DNA of 64,000 nucleotides from Glaciecola sp947496235 (GTDB lineage Bacteria; Pseudomonadota; Gammaproteobacteria; Enterobacterales; Alteromonadaceae), in assembly GCF_050306235.1 (NCBI RefSeq), contig NZ_JBLWFH010000003.1, forward strand, positions 310,001-374,000. Reading direction: 5' to 3'. This document shows positions 52,172 to 61,752 of this stretch, piece by piece. The notes beneath the pieces are model-generated. The model had not been told where the DNA came from. It was given only the letters and a program-made list of their open reading frames with translations, and did no database searches. The first letter of the stretch is position 1. Each line of letters opens with the position of its first letter. Position numbers and translations under genes: made by a program.

Positions 52172-53138
52172 TTTTAGTTTTAACCGATTAACGCCAGATC
52201 TTATTCTGGATGCCATAGAAAGCCTAGATGTCCGAGTTGACTCTGGGCTTTTAGCATTAAATAGCTACGAAAACCGCGTTTATCAATTTGCGCTGGAAGA
52301 CGGTAGGCGCTTGGTGGCTAAATTTTATCGCCCATCTCGCTGGTCTACAGAGCAAATTTTAGAAGAGCACAACTTTGCTTTAGAGCTGCAACAAGCCGAA
52401 TTACCTGTGGTAGCGCCGGCGCTTTTTGCAGGGCAAAGTTTGCATCAATATGACGGATATCAATTTGCGCTATTTCCTTCGGTTGGTGGACGACAGTTCG
52501 AGGTAGATAATTTAGATCAATTGGAGTGGATGGGACGCCTAATTGGCCGAATTCATGCCGTTGCAGCTAAACAAAACTTTCAGTTTCGACCACAAATTTC
52601 GATTCAAGATTACTTACAAAAACCATTGCTACAACTGCAAAACTCATCCATTGTACCTAGCCACCTGCATGAATCTTTTTTCACAATTTTAAAACTAGTA
52701 GTCGACAGCGCTAGCAGCAAATTCACGGATAATTATACCAGTATTAGGCTGCATGGTGATTGCCATCCAGGTAACATTTTGTGGCGCGACAGCCCTATTT
52801 TTGTGGATCTTGATGATTGTCGTCAAGGCCCGGCCATTCAAGATTTGTGGATGATGATGAATGGCGACAAACAGCAACAATTGCTGCAAATAGATACCTT
52901 AGTCAGTGCATACGAAGAATTTTATGACTTCAATCACCAAGAGCTAAGCCTAATTGAGCCATTAAGAGCGATGCGCATGGTTCACTATATGGCATGGCTA
53001 GATAAACGTTGGGAAGATCCCGCATTTCCAGTAGCATTTCCTTGGTTCGGTGAAGATAAGTACTGGGAAAATCAAATTCTCGCTTTGAAAGAAGAATTTG
53101 CTAATTTACAAGAACCCGCATTAAAGCTTCTCCCATAA
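52164..53138 (+). CDS. srkA: Stress response serine/threonine kinase SrkA (YihE)
   Basis: A 324-residue kinase of the APH/choline-kinase-like fold: FNRLTPDLILDAIESLDVR start, LVAKFYRPSRW with the ATP-site Lys, RLHGDCHPGNILW with the catalytic Asp, and IFVDLDDCRQGP with the metal-binding Asp. In E. coli SrkA counters stress-induced cell death via MazEF and is linked to dsbA, which it often precedes. Here btuB lies between srkA and dsbA. Start overlaps the ccoG stop by 8 bp. Confidence 0.94.
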   Translation: MSDFSFNRLTPDLILDAIESLDVRVDSGLLALNSYENRVYQFALEDGRRLVAKFYRPSRWSTEQILEEHNFALELQQAELPVVAPALFAGQSLHQYDGYQFALFPSVGGRQFEVDNLDQLEWMGRLIGRIHAVAAKQNFQFRPQISIQDYLQKPLLQLQNSSIVPSHLHESFFTILKLVVDSASSKFTDNYTSIRLHGDCHPGNILWRDSPIFVDLDDCRQGPAIQDLWMMMNGDKQQQLLQIDTLVSAYEEFYDFNHQELSLIEPLRAMRMVHYMAWLDKRWEDPAFPVAFPWFGEDKYWENQILALKEEFANLQEPALKLLP

Positions 53139-53187
53139 ATCATAAAACAAATTTAACCATTGTACTTTCTCGCTAACAAGGTATAGT

Positions 53188-53397
53188 GCCCGCCGTTGAG
53201 GTGCCCACTATTCTTGCAATAGTGCGTTAAACGGGAAACAGGTGCGATACCTGTGCTGCCCCCGCAACGGTAAACAACGTAAACTCATTAAGTATGTCGA
53301 AGGTTTCGATAGGTCAACCACTGTGTATGGAGCAAGATGTTTTTGCTGAACATGGGAAGGTCTTAGTTGAAGTTGTGAGCCCGGATACCGGCCTTGA
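53188..53397 (+). ncRNA. Cobalamin riboswitch upstream of btuB
   Basis: The class signature is present: GAGGTGCCC (about 53199), GGGAAACAGGTGCGA, the invariant CTGCCCCCGCAACGG (about 53255-53270), the B12-box region CCACTGTG (about 53318), and GAGCCCGGATACCGGCC (about 53378-53394). A 7-bp hairpin (ATTGCTC/GAGCAAT, 53430-53448) follows, ending 5 bases before the btuB ribosome site (53453-53457), a candidate expression platform. Binding of cobalamin should lower btuB expression. Confidence 0.93.
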
Positions 53398-53462
53398 TAT
53401 GGGTGTTTGAAATTCAAACAATTTGATTCATTGCTCGGGCGGAGCAATCAACAAGGACAACA

Positions 53463-55346
53463 ATGAAAAACAATACTAGTATTGCGCTGATTTCATGCGC
53501 AACCAGCCTCCTTTGCCTTTCAACCGCAAACGCTGTAGAAACCATCACTATTACAAGCCCACGGACCCACATTCAGCAACAATGGGTGACAGGAAGCTAT
53601 GTCAGCATTGATAAAGCACAAATTGAAGCTTCTGGTGCAAACACAATCGCTGAGCTTTTATCCTCTGTTTCGGGAACCAACATATCAACGTCAGGGCCCT
53701 TAGGTGCGTTAACTGAAATAAGATTTCGTGGCAGTGAATCGAATCATGTTTTGGTGACCGTGGATGGCGTAGAAATTAATGATAATGCTCAAGGTGGGCT
53801 GATTGATTTAGCTCATCTTACTACCAATAACATTGAGCGCATCGAGATTTTAAAAGGTCCTCAAAGTGCATTATGGGGCAGTGCTGCAGTAAGTGGCATT
53901 ATCAACATAGTAACAAAAACCGGCAGTCAAACTAAGCGTTCCTCTTTAACAGCCGCGTATGGTAATGCTAATAGCTACCAGTTGTCGGCCAGTACATCAG
54001 CAGCATTCGACAAGGTTCATTACAGCGCAGGGTTATCTTATCTCCAAACAGATGGTCACAATATTTCCAGAGTGGGTGACGAAGATGACGGCTATGAAAA
54101 TTTGTCCTTTAATGGCAAAGTGACTTGGCAAATAAACACGGCAAATATTATTGATGCTAATTTTCGCTTTGTTGATTACACCAATGAATTTGATGAGGTG
54201 AGTTTTCTTACAGGATTACCAGCGGATGCTGATAATCAAACCGAAGGAAAGCAATATTCGGGCGCCTTGCGTTGGCAGTTTTCCTCTGAAAACAATATTT
54301 GGTCTCAAATCCTCACCTATCATGTTAGTCGAAACCGTAATGACAACCTAAGCGCTGGACTTGATACTGGTAGTACCATTGGCAAAAAACAACGCTTACT
54401 GTGGAACCATCAGTTTTCCATTACCGAAGATAGCATTGTTAATTTAGCTTACGAACATGTTGAAGAGGACTTTGAACAACGAGGACTTGCCACGCCTTAT
54501 GGTGATCCTAATCAAATTCAAGACACCACTTCAGATGCACTGATCGCAGACATTAATTATCAAGCTAACAACAGGATAAAACTCATTGCAAACTACAGGT
54601 TTGATAAAAACAGTGATTTTGACGACGCTGATAGTTACCGTCTTGGTACTAGAATACAATTATTAGATCAAGTGACCTTGTTTGCTAGCCAGGGTAAAGC
54701 GATTAAAAATCCTAGTTTTACTGAAAGATTTGGTTATTTCCCAGGTACATTTTTAGGTAACCCTGAATTAGAACCTGAACAAATAACAGGCTCAGAAATC
54801 GGTTTAACTTGGCTGAACAATCTATATTCTATGGAAATCAGCCTATTTAAAAACAAACTGGAAAATGAAATCCTTGGATTTGAATACGACATTGACTCTG
54901 GACTTTATACTGCAAAAAATGGGGAACTAAATACCCAACATAGAGGTCTAGATGTCAGGTTTTACCAAGAATTAGCAGATTTTCGTTGGCAGATAAGTTA
55001 TAGCTATTTGGATACACAAGGGCAGCAAAGTAAGCAATTACGTCGCTCTGCCCATTCTGGCAGCTTTTGGGTGAGTTATACGCTGGCGCCAAAGCATAAT
55101 GTTTATGTGCAAGCGGATTACACAGGTAGCAGGATGGATGTTTTTTATCCTCCCTATCCCTTGCCGTCAGAATTGGTTGCGCTTAAAGCATATTGGTTAA
55201 TCAATGCTAATTACCAATACAAATATAGCGAAAATCTGAGCTTAGCTATGAAGTTAGAAAATATCGCCGATAAAAGATATGAAAATGTGTTTGGATTTGT
55301 TGGCAAACCCTTTGGTCTAATGGCAAGTTTAACTTTCACTTGGTAA
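53463..55346 (+). CDS. btuB: Vitamin B12 outer-membrane receptor BtuB
   Basis: A 627-residue TonB-dependent receptor: signal peptide (1-24, LSTANA), TonB box ETITITSP (26-33), plug domain (about 40-150; LRGSESNHVLVTVDGV-like and IERIEILKGPQSALWGS), and beta-barrel ending in ASLTFTW with terminal aromatic residue. The cobalamin riboswitch upstream fixes its ligand class. No btuCDF genes are nearby, so the inner-membrane transporter must be encoded elsewhere. Confidence 0.96.
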   Translation: MKNNTSIALISCATSLLCLSTANAVETITITSPRTHIQQQWVTGSYVSIDKAQIEASGANTIAELLSSVSGTNISTSGPLGALTEIRFRGSESNHVLVTVDGVEINDNAQGGLIDLAHLTTNNIERIEILKGPQSALWGSAAVSGIINIVTKTGSQTKRSSLTAAYGNANSYQLSASTSAAFDKVHYSAGLSYLQTDGHNISRVGDEDDGYENLSFNGKVTWQINTANIIDANFRFVDYTNEFDEVSFLTGLPADADNQTEGKQYSGALRWQFSSENNIWSQILTYHVSRNRNDNLSAGLDTGSTIGKKQRLLWNHQFSITEDSIVNLAYEHVEEDFEQRGLATPYGDPNQIQDTTSDALIADINYQANNRIKLIANYRFDKNSDFDDADSYRLGTRIQLLDQVTLFASQGKAIKNPSFTERFGYFPGTFLGNPELEPEQITGSEIGLTWLNNLYSMEISLFKNKLENEILGFEYDIDSGLYTAKNGELNTQHRGLDVRFYQELADFRWQISYSYLDTQGQQSKQLRRSAHSGSFWVSYTLAPKHNVYVQADYTGSRMDVFYPPYPLPSELVALKAYWLINANYQYKYSENLSLAMKLENIADKRYENVFGFVGKPFGLMASLTFTW

Positions 55347-55487
55347 AATACTTTGTATTAATTTAGATAACGCGTTTGCTTATCAAGCGCGTTATAATGA
55401 TCTACGAATTTTTTAATCAGTATTAATGTCTAACTGTCATTTGCTCAGTATAAACATTAAAAATAGAATCAAAGGTTAGGACGTTAC

Positions 55488-56126
55488 ATGAAAAAAATCT
55501 TTTTGGGACTCTTCGTTGCTTTAATGGTGCCTTTACAAGCCATCGGTCAAGTAAATCTGTGGGAAGAAGGTGAGCACTACCAAGTATTGGATGAAAAGTT
55601 ATCATCAAAGCCAATAGTGAAAGAATATTTTTCTTTCTGGTGTCCTGCATGTTTTCGCTTTGAATCTATGGTAGGTGAATTACAACAACAACTTCCAGAA
55701 AAAGTAAAGTTTGAAAAAGTCCATGTAAATTTCATGGGATTTACCACCGAACCAATTCAAGATCACGCCACACTTGCAATGAAAATTGCAGAACGTTTGG
55801 ACAATGGTGATTTCCTAAAAAGCAGAATGTTTGACTACATACATGTGCAACAACAGGGTAAAAACATTTCATCCTTAGAAGATTTTCGCCGCTTATTTAT
55901 CGTAAATGGCGTTGAACCTGAAGAGTTTGATAAATACGCGAATGGCTTTGCTGGTAAAAGTTTATTAGTGAGGAATAATAACGATGTTAAGAAAAACAGA
56001 GCCTATTTAGGTAGCGTTCCAAATTTCATCGTTAACGGAAAATATCAAGTTTTACTAGGCGCTGAAGGATTAGAAACTTCTCAAGATTACATTGATTTAA
56101 TTCTGTGGTTGCTAGAGCAAAAATAG
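55488..56126 (+). CDS. dsbA: Thiol:disulfide interchange protein DsbA
   Basis: A 212-residue periplasmic oxidoreductase with signal peptide (1-20, LQAIGQ). The thioredoxin fold holds active site FWCPACFRF (Cys52 and Cys55) and cis-proline VPNF near residue 180. The inner dipeptide is Pro-Ala where E. coli DsbA has Pro-His, which would be expected to alter redox potential. Terminator downstream; downstream of btuB but with its own leader of 141 bp. Confidence 0.93.
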   Translation: MKKIFLGLFVALMVPLQAIGQVNLWEEGEHYQVLDEKLSSKPIVKEYFSFWCPACFRFESMVGELQQQLPEKVKFEKVHVNFMGFTTEPIQDHATLAMKIAERLDNGDFLKSRMFDYIHVQQQGKNISSLEDFRRLFIVNGVEPEEFDKYANGFAGKSLLVRNNNDVKKNRAYLGSVPNFIVNGKYQVLLGAEGLETSQDYIDLILWLLEQK

Positions 56127-56142
56127 TTTCCTTATGAAAAAC

Positions 56143-56172
56143 AAAGGCAGCTTAATTTAAGCTGCCTTTTTT
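56143..56172. terminator. Bidirectional terminator between dsbA and the SulP gene
   Basis: Stem AAAGGCAGCTT/AAGCTGCCTTT around AATT (56143-56169) with T-run. Confidence 0.92.
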
Positions 56173-56186
56173 ATTGGCGACGTTAA

Positions 56187-57752
56187 TTAGGCCAATTCAT
56201 CTGAAGCGATGCGATAACGCGGATCTTCGTTAACATTAATTTCCACATATTCACCGGCTTTTTTCAGTAATTGGCGACACTCAGTACTTATGTGTCGAAT
56301 GTGCAGTGTCTTACCCTGCTCTTTATATTTGTCTGCTAAACCGTCTAAGGCATCAACGCCTGAGCTATCCCAGATTCTTGACTCTCTAAAGTCAATTACC
56401 ACATCTGCAGGATCATTTTGTGGATCAAAGATATCTCTAAAGTGCGACACTGACCCAAAAAATAAAGGGCCTTCTAAGTCATATACTTTCCAACCATCTT
56501 TATCGGTATGAGTCTTGGCGTTGATATGTGTTGCGTGTTTCCATGCAAACACTAACGCTGACACTATGACACCGACCACCACAGCAATGGCTAAATCGGC
56601 AATCACTGTCACAGCAGTTACCAAAAACAACACAAACGCGTCTTCTTTATTAATGCCTCGAATGATCCTAAAGCTCGCCCACTCAAAAGTCCCGATTACC
56701 ACCACAAACATTACCCCCACAAGGGCAGCAAGTGGGATCATCTCAATTAAGGGGGCTGCAAATAGAATAAATGCGAGCAATACAATGGCCGCTGTAATGC
56801 CAGATAAACGACCACGACCACCACTGTTAATGTTAATCATGCTTTGCCCGATCATGGCACATCCACCCATGCCGCCAAAGAATCCATTGACTGTATTGGC
56901 AACGCCTTGACCAACACATTCTTTATTTCCTCGGCCGCGAGTATCTGTCATTTCATCTATTAAGGATAAGGTCAGCAAAGACTCAATAAGACCTACTAAC
57001 GCCAAAATAATAGACGTAGGAAGAATGATATATAGAGTTTCTAAGGTAAAAGGAATTTCAGGAATCGCAAAACTCGGTAACTCACCCGCCAATGTTACAC
57101 CTGCTTTTTGGTCAGCAGGAACTGAATCTCGCACAAAATCTATCACCGTACGCGCTTCAAGATCTAAACCGTGCACCAACAATGTCACTGTTATAATGGC
57201 GACCAAAGATGCTGGTACCGCCTTGGTTAACTTTGGCAATAAATAGATAATCGCCATGGTTAATGTCACTAATCCTAACATCCAGTACAATAGGCTTCCT
57301 GACATCCATTGAGATTGCCCGACTGCAGTTTCAATTTTGAACTGACCTAATTGAGCTAAAAATATCACTATCGCCAAGCCATTTACAAAGCCTAGCATCA
57401 CAGGATAAGGTACTAACCGGATAAATTTCCCAAGCCTAAACACACCGGCTAAAATCTGAATTAAACCCGCCAAGACTACCGCAGCAAAAAGATATTGCAC
57501 CCCATGGTCCTTAACTAGAGCGACCATGACCACCGCCATTGCCCCTGTAGCACCAGAAATCATACCTGGACGCCCACCAATTGCCGAAGTAATTAACCCC
57601 ATCATGAAAGCAGCATACAATCCGACCATAGGCTCAACACCTGCGACGAATGCAAAAGCCACTGCTTCTGGCACTAATGCAAGAGCAACAGTAATGCCCG
57701 ACAGCAGGTCATTTTTTACGTTGCCTTGAGCACCGTTGAAATGATTAAACAT
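56187..57752 (-). CDS. SulP-family anion transporter with STAS domain
   Basis: A 521-residue transporter with about 10-12 membrane segments over residues 12-410. Family marks are GMISGATGAMAVVMVALV and the region NKECVGQGVANTVNGFFGGM. A cytoplasmic STAS domain follows (about 425-515; VVIDFRESRIWDSSGVDALDGL). SulP proteins carry sulfate, bicarbonate or other anions; the substrate cannot be read. Terminated by the shared hairpin at 56143-56172. Confidence 0.93.
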   Translation of the reverse strand: MFNHFNGAQGNVKNDLLSGITVALALVPEAVAFAFVAGVEPMVGLYAAFMMGLITSAIGGRPGMISGATGAMAVVMVALVKDHGVQYLFAAVVLAGLIQILAGVFRLGKFIRLVPYPVMLGFVNGLAIVIFLAQLGQFKIETAVGQSQWMSGSLLYWMLGLVTLTMAIIYLLPKLTKAVPASLVAIITVTLLVHGLDLEARTVIDFVRDSVPADQKAGVTLAGELPSFAIPEIPFTLETLYIILPTSIILALVGLIESLLTLSLIDEMTDTRGRGNKECVGQGVANTVNGFFGGMGGCAMIGQSMININSGGRGRLSGITAAIVLLAFILFAAPLIEMIPLAALVGVMFVVVIGTFEWASFRIIRGINKEDAFVLFLVTAVTVIADLAIAVVVGVIVSALVFAWKHATHINAKTHTDKDGWKVYDLEGPLFFGSVSHFRDIFDPQNDPADVVIDFRESRIWDSSGVDALDGLADKYKEQGKTLHIRHISTECRQLLKKAGEYVEINVNEDPRYRIASDELA

Positions 57753-57849
57753 AAAAAAATCACGTATTGATTAACAAAGGAGCGCGAGTGTATCAAAAAT
57801 TCCACAGGTTTTCTTTTAACAGATTGTTAAATCTGAATAATGACTAAGT

Positions 57850-59073
57850 TCACACTCGCAAATCGATGAGTACTGTCGCTACAGCATATATGATCCCAGC
57901 AAGGACAACCAGCAAAGGAGAAAAGGATCGCCATTTAAACAAAGCAAACAACACGACCACGAAAAAGATATCGTTAGTGTGGGTTATTGCACTAGTAAAT
58001 ACAGGATTGACGAAAGCTGCACCGAGTAATCCGACAACACCCGCATTAACACCCGCTATCGCATTTTTAATAATTGAATACGCCTGTAATTTTTGCCAAA
58101 ACGGCAATACGCCCATTAGCAACAAAAATCCCGGTAAAAATATTGCGAATGTCGCAACACCCGCATTTAACAAAGGAAATCCTTGAGAATCAACACTAAA
58201 GCCTAAGTAAGCTGCAAATGAAAATAATGGTCCCGGAACACTTTGAGACGCGCCATAGCCAGCCAAAAAACTAGATTCGTCTAACCAATGATTAGCCACG
58301 GTAACATCTTGCAGAAGGGGTAATACAACATGCCCTCCACCAAATACCAGTGCCCCAGATTGGTAAAAGCCGGCGAATAAAGCGGCTAAATCAGCATCCT
58401 GATTAGGTGATGATTGTAAAACAAGGACAACACTAAGGGCTAATAGGGTAAAAAAAAGTGACAAGCAGAATCCGGCTGCACGCTTACTTACATTAAACCT
58501 TATCGATTGCTGTTCAACATTGTTGTGGTTAATTACCAGAGCGCCTGCGACTGCGGCAGCTAGCAAAACCGCGAGATGCACACTCAGATAAGGTAGCATC
58601 AAAATAATACCAGCACTTAAAATAGCAATCGTCTTTCTTTGCAGACCAACACATAAGTTTCGCCACATACCCCATACAGCGTCAGCAACAATGACCACAG
58701 CAGCCAATTTAAGTCCGTATACCAGCATATATTCAATATCCTGAGGTATGAGAGCAAGACTCTTAGCGAACAAAATGAGTAAAATAATAGAAGGAGCAGT
58801 AAAAGCGATAAAAGCTAAAATAGCGCCGCCCAAGTTAGCCCTGGCATAACCAATAGCGAATCCTAGCTGACTGCTAGCAGGTCCAGGTAGAAACTGACAC
58901 AGTGCAACCAGTTGCGAAAACTCATGATCTAACAACCATTTTTGTTTTACCACAAAGCTTTGTCTGAAGTAGCCAATATGAGCGGCCGGCCCTCCAAAGG
59001 ATGTACAGCCTAAATATAAAAAACGCCAGAAAATATCCATATAATTTTTAAATAACGCTGTAGCACTAGACAC
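57850..59073 (-). CDS. chrA: Chromate transporter ChrA
   Basis: A 407-residue membrane protein with the duplicated CHR arrangement. The first half contains TSFGGPAAHIGYFR and QFLPGPASSQLGFAIGY; the second repeats it as GALVFGGGHVVLPLL and ASQSVPGPLFSFAAYLG. Long-chain CHR proteins export chromate, and some may carry related oxyanions such as sulfate. It lies next to the SulP gene on the same strand (97 bp). Confidence 0.94.
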   Translation of the reverse strand: MSSATALFKNYMDIFWRFLYLGCTSFGGPAAHIGYFRQSFVVKQKWLLDHEFSQLVALCQFLPGPASSQLGFAIGYARANLGGAILAFIAFTAPSIILLILFAKSLALIPQDIEYMLVYGLKLAAVVIVADAVWGMWRNLCVGLQRKTIAILSAGIILMLPYLSVHLAVLLAAAVAGALVINHNNVEQQSIRFNVSKRAAGFCLSLFFTLLALSVVLVLQSSPNQDADLAALFAGFYQSGALVFGGGHVVLPLLQDVTVANHWLDESSFLAGYGASQSVPGPLFSFAAYLGFSVDSQGFPLLNAGVATFAIFLPGFLLLMGVLPFWQKLQAYSIIKNAIAGVNAGVVGLLGAAFVNPVFTSAITHTNDIFFVVVLFALFKWRSFSPLLVVLAGIIYAVATVLIDLRV

Positions 59074-59290
59074 TAAAATAAATCCTCATAAGTCCCCACT
59101 TTTATGGGAAGAATTTGCTTAGATGCATGAATAAATTTCCCAATATTTTCAGAAACATCCTACCTTCTATTTCAAACCTTTGATTTTAAATACATTTTGG
59201 AATGGTCTCAAGTTTGCTTTTACCAGCTTAGAGTAATAATTATTGGCAGAAGCTGCTGCGCCATAAAAAGAACCATTATGAAGGGACATT

Positions 59291-60919
59291 ATGTTTATTG
59301 TTAAATATTATGCGTTAGTGTCAATACTGTTTTTTTCAGTTGGGATCTTTGTTGAAAGTATCTATTTTAAGGCAATTCTTTTCTGGATCAGTGCGTCTTT
59401 CGGGATCGTTACCATTGCCTATATTTTTGACATACCTAAAGTGTTTAGAAAAAACATTGATGGGAGAATTCCTTGGTACATAAAATGGTTAATGATGCCA
59501 TTTTTTTTATCCGCACAAATTTATAATGCATGGTCTAGAAAAACCGATTCCGTCCCCATCCTGCAAGAAATTACCTCAGACCTTTTTCTCGCTTGTCGTC
59601 TTTTTCCTTCCGACGTAGAAGCATTGAAAGAAAAAGACATTAGCGCGATATTCGATGCCACCTCTGAATTTGATGGACTCGGCAGTTCTTCAGCGTGGGA
59701 AGGCATGCATTATTACAACTTGCCTATTCTAGACCATAAAGCACCGCATAAATCAGACATTCAGCATGCGTTGTATTGGATCGACAATCAAATTTCTAGC
59801 GGTAACAAGGTGGTTGTTCATTGCGCTTTAGGTAGAGGGCGTTCAGTGTTAATAGTGGCGGCTTATTTGCTAGCGAAAAGTCATGCATCCAGTGTTGATG
59901 AAGCACTGTCGATTATTAGTTCAATTCGAGAAACCGCTCGTTTAAACAAGTTTCAAGATAAAAAACTTAATCGCATGCTGCAAGACGATCAATTGAAATT
60001 GAAAAAGCACATGACCTTGATCGCCAATCCTAAAGCCGGAGGTGGTAAATGGGTGGAAAACAAAGAACACATACTTGCATCGCTTTCGCCTCACTTTATG
60101 TTGCATATTGAAGAGACTGAAGCCGACACTGATGTAACTGCCCTAGTTGAGAAAAGGATTAAAGAAAAAGCCGATATTGTGGTGGCTTGTGGCGGTGATG
60201 GTACTGTGAATCAAGTTGCTCAAGCACTTGAAAATACTAACACGACTCTAGGCATCATTCCCTGCGGTACCACTAATGCGCTGGCCCATGTGCTACTGGG
60301 TTTTTCAACCAAGTTTGACGGCATTAATATCGCCTGTGATGCTTTAATTAATGGGAATAAAAAAGCCATGGACGTTATGCATTGTAATGATGAGCTCAGT
60401 ATTCTTGCAATAGGCTTAGGTTTCGAGCAACAAATGATTGAAAAAGCCAATCGTGAGGAAAAAGACTCTCACGGTGAATTGGCCTACCTGCACGGGATGA
60501 AAGAAGCGATTGAAGAAAATTCACCGATAAAAATGAAAATAATCATAGATGATAATGAAGTGTCTCATGAGGAATTTTCAAGTTTAGTTATTGCCAATGC
60601 AGCCCCTTCCACCACTGTGCTAGCCCAAGGTAATGGCAAACCGGATCCTTTCGACAATAAAATGGACGTTACCTTATTACTGCATAATGAAACGCCTATA
60701 AAATCTGTAGCATCTATGGGTGGAAAGGCCCTTGATTTAGACTTTGAATCTGACATTGAAGATGCTTGTGAGCATTGGTATGCAACCCATGTCCTACTGC
60801 AGACTGATTCCGACCAAAAGATTAAATATTCTATTGATGGAGAGCTTAGAGAATCTCAGAAAGTCGACATAAGGATCAACGCCAAAGCAGTGAATATTGT
60901 AGTAGCCGAAGATATATGA
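59291..60919 (+). CDS. Fusion of dual-specificity phosphatase and diacylglycerol/lipid kinase domains
   Basis: A 542-residue protein. Two N-terminal membrane helices (about 4-22 and 27-46) are followed by a dual-specificity phosphatase domain (about 88-225) with the C-x5-R active site HCALGRGR (Cys178, Arg184). A YegS/DAGK lipid-kinase domain follows (about 235-540) with LIANPKAGGGKW, VVACGGDGTVNQ and PCGTTNALAHVLLG. It should act at the inner membrane on lipids or lipid phosphates. A DUF502 membrane protein gene follows 75 bp later. The phosphatase substrate is unknown. Confidence 0.92.
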   Translation: MFIVKYYALVSILFFSVGIFVESIYFKAILFWISASFGIVTIAYIFDIPKVFRKNIDGRIPWYIKWLMMPFFLSAQIYNAWSRKTDSVPILQEITSDLFLACRLFPSDVEALKEKDISAIFDATSEFDGLGSSSAWEGMHYYNLPILDHKAPHKSDIQHALYWIDNQISSGNKVVVHCALGRGRSVLIVAAYLLAKSHASSVDEALSIISSIRETARLNKFQDKKLNRMLQDDQLKLKKHMTLIANPKAGGGKWVENKEHILASLSPHFMLHIEETEADTDVTALVEKRIKEKADIVVACGGDGTVNQVAQALENTNTTLGIIPCGTTNALAHVLLGFSTKFDGINIACDALINGNKKAMDVMHCNDELSILAIGLGFEQQMIEKANREEKDSHGELAYLHGMKEAIEENSPIKMKIIIDDNEVSHEEFSSLVIANAAPSTTVLAQGNGKPDPFDNKMDVTLLLHNETPIKSVASMGGKALDLDFESDIEDACEHWYATHVLLQTDSDQKIKYSIDGELRESQKVDIRINAKAVNIVVAEDI

Positions 60920-60994
60920 GCCTTGTTAAAGTGAAGAATCAATATTCACTACGCGTTATATGTCAATAATGCGTACATAAAGGAAGTAAGTAAT

Positions 60995-61600
60995 ATGAAC
61001 GCTTTTTTATATAGGGTCTTTAAAGGGCTTCTGACGATTTTACCTGTGTTTTTAACCTTGTATTTAATCGTTTGGCTAGGCTTGTCCATTGAAAATTTTG
61101 CGAAACCTTACCTAGATAGTCCTCTTTACTTTCCAGGTCTCGGCATCCTAGTTTCATTATTGGTGCTGTCAATCATTGGCATTTTGGTAAACGCTTATTT
61201 AATTGAAAGCTTGATTAATAAAATCAAAACCTACATAGAAAAGCTACCACTTATCAAAACCTTATACGGTGCGATAAGCGATGCTGTTGAATTATTTAAA
61301 GTAAGCAAACAAGAAAATCAAAAACGGGCGGTATTAGTCGAATTAGCAAAAGACGTGTTTGTGGTGGGCTTTATAACCGGTGAGCAAGCCACAAATCTAA
61401 TGTTTCCTGAAGGTGAAAAAGTCGCTGTGTACATACCTTTGAGTTATCAAATTGGCGGCTACACCATCTATATTTCCCCCAATCAAACCAAACCACTCAA
61501 CATTGACGTGGAAACCGCTATGCGGATTGCGGTTACTGGGGGCAATTCGATAAAAAGCAAAGTAGAGGATCTAAATGACAGTAGTAGAAAACATAATTGA
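60995..61600 (+). CDS. DUF502 family membrane protein
   Basis: A 201-residue protein with two transmembrane helices (about 8-28 and 45-65) and a conserved soluble region: IEKLPLIKTLYGAISDAVELF, VLVELAKDVFVVGFITGE and VYIPLSYQIGGYTIYI. This is the DUF502 pattern. AGGAAG lies before the ATG. Likely co-transcribed with the phosphatase/lipid-kinase gene; function unknown. Confidence 0.92.
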   Translation: MNAFLYRVFKGLLTILPVFLTLYLIVWLGLSIENFAKPYLDSPLYFPGLGILVSLLVLSIIGILVNAYLIESLINKIKTYIEKLPLIKTLYGAISDAVELFKVSKQENQKRAVLVELAKDVFVVGFITGEQATNLMFPEGEKVAVYIPLSYQIGGYTIYISPNQTKPLNIDVETAMRIAVTGGNSIKSKVEDLNDSSRKHN

Positions 61601-61620
61601 TAATTTATCCTCAGGAGGTA

Positions 61621-61752
61621 ATGAAAACCATTCATCAAAAGTGCTTAGCAGAAATTGCTGACTCAACCTTGTCGTTTAATGATTATTCGAAAGCCGCTTC
61701 CCGTGCAGGCTTTCGACGCTTGGCGGATGCCATGGTAGCCGCTGCATACTAA
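61621..61752 (+). CDS. Probable 43-residue small protein
   Basis: ATG at 61621 is preceded by a perfect AGGAGG (61613-61618), though only 2 bases away, closer than usual. The frame encodes a basic-to-neutral peptide ending RRLADAMVAAAY, with a Phe-Arg-Arg helix-like segment. It starts 20 bp after the DUF502 stop and overlaps the convergent topoisomerase stop by 4 bp. No family is recognised. The strong Shine-Dalgarno and tight placement support it; the spacing and length leave doubt. Confidence 0.45.
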   Translation: MKTIHQKCLAEIADSTLSFNDYSKAASRAGFRRLADAMVAAAY

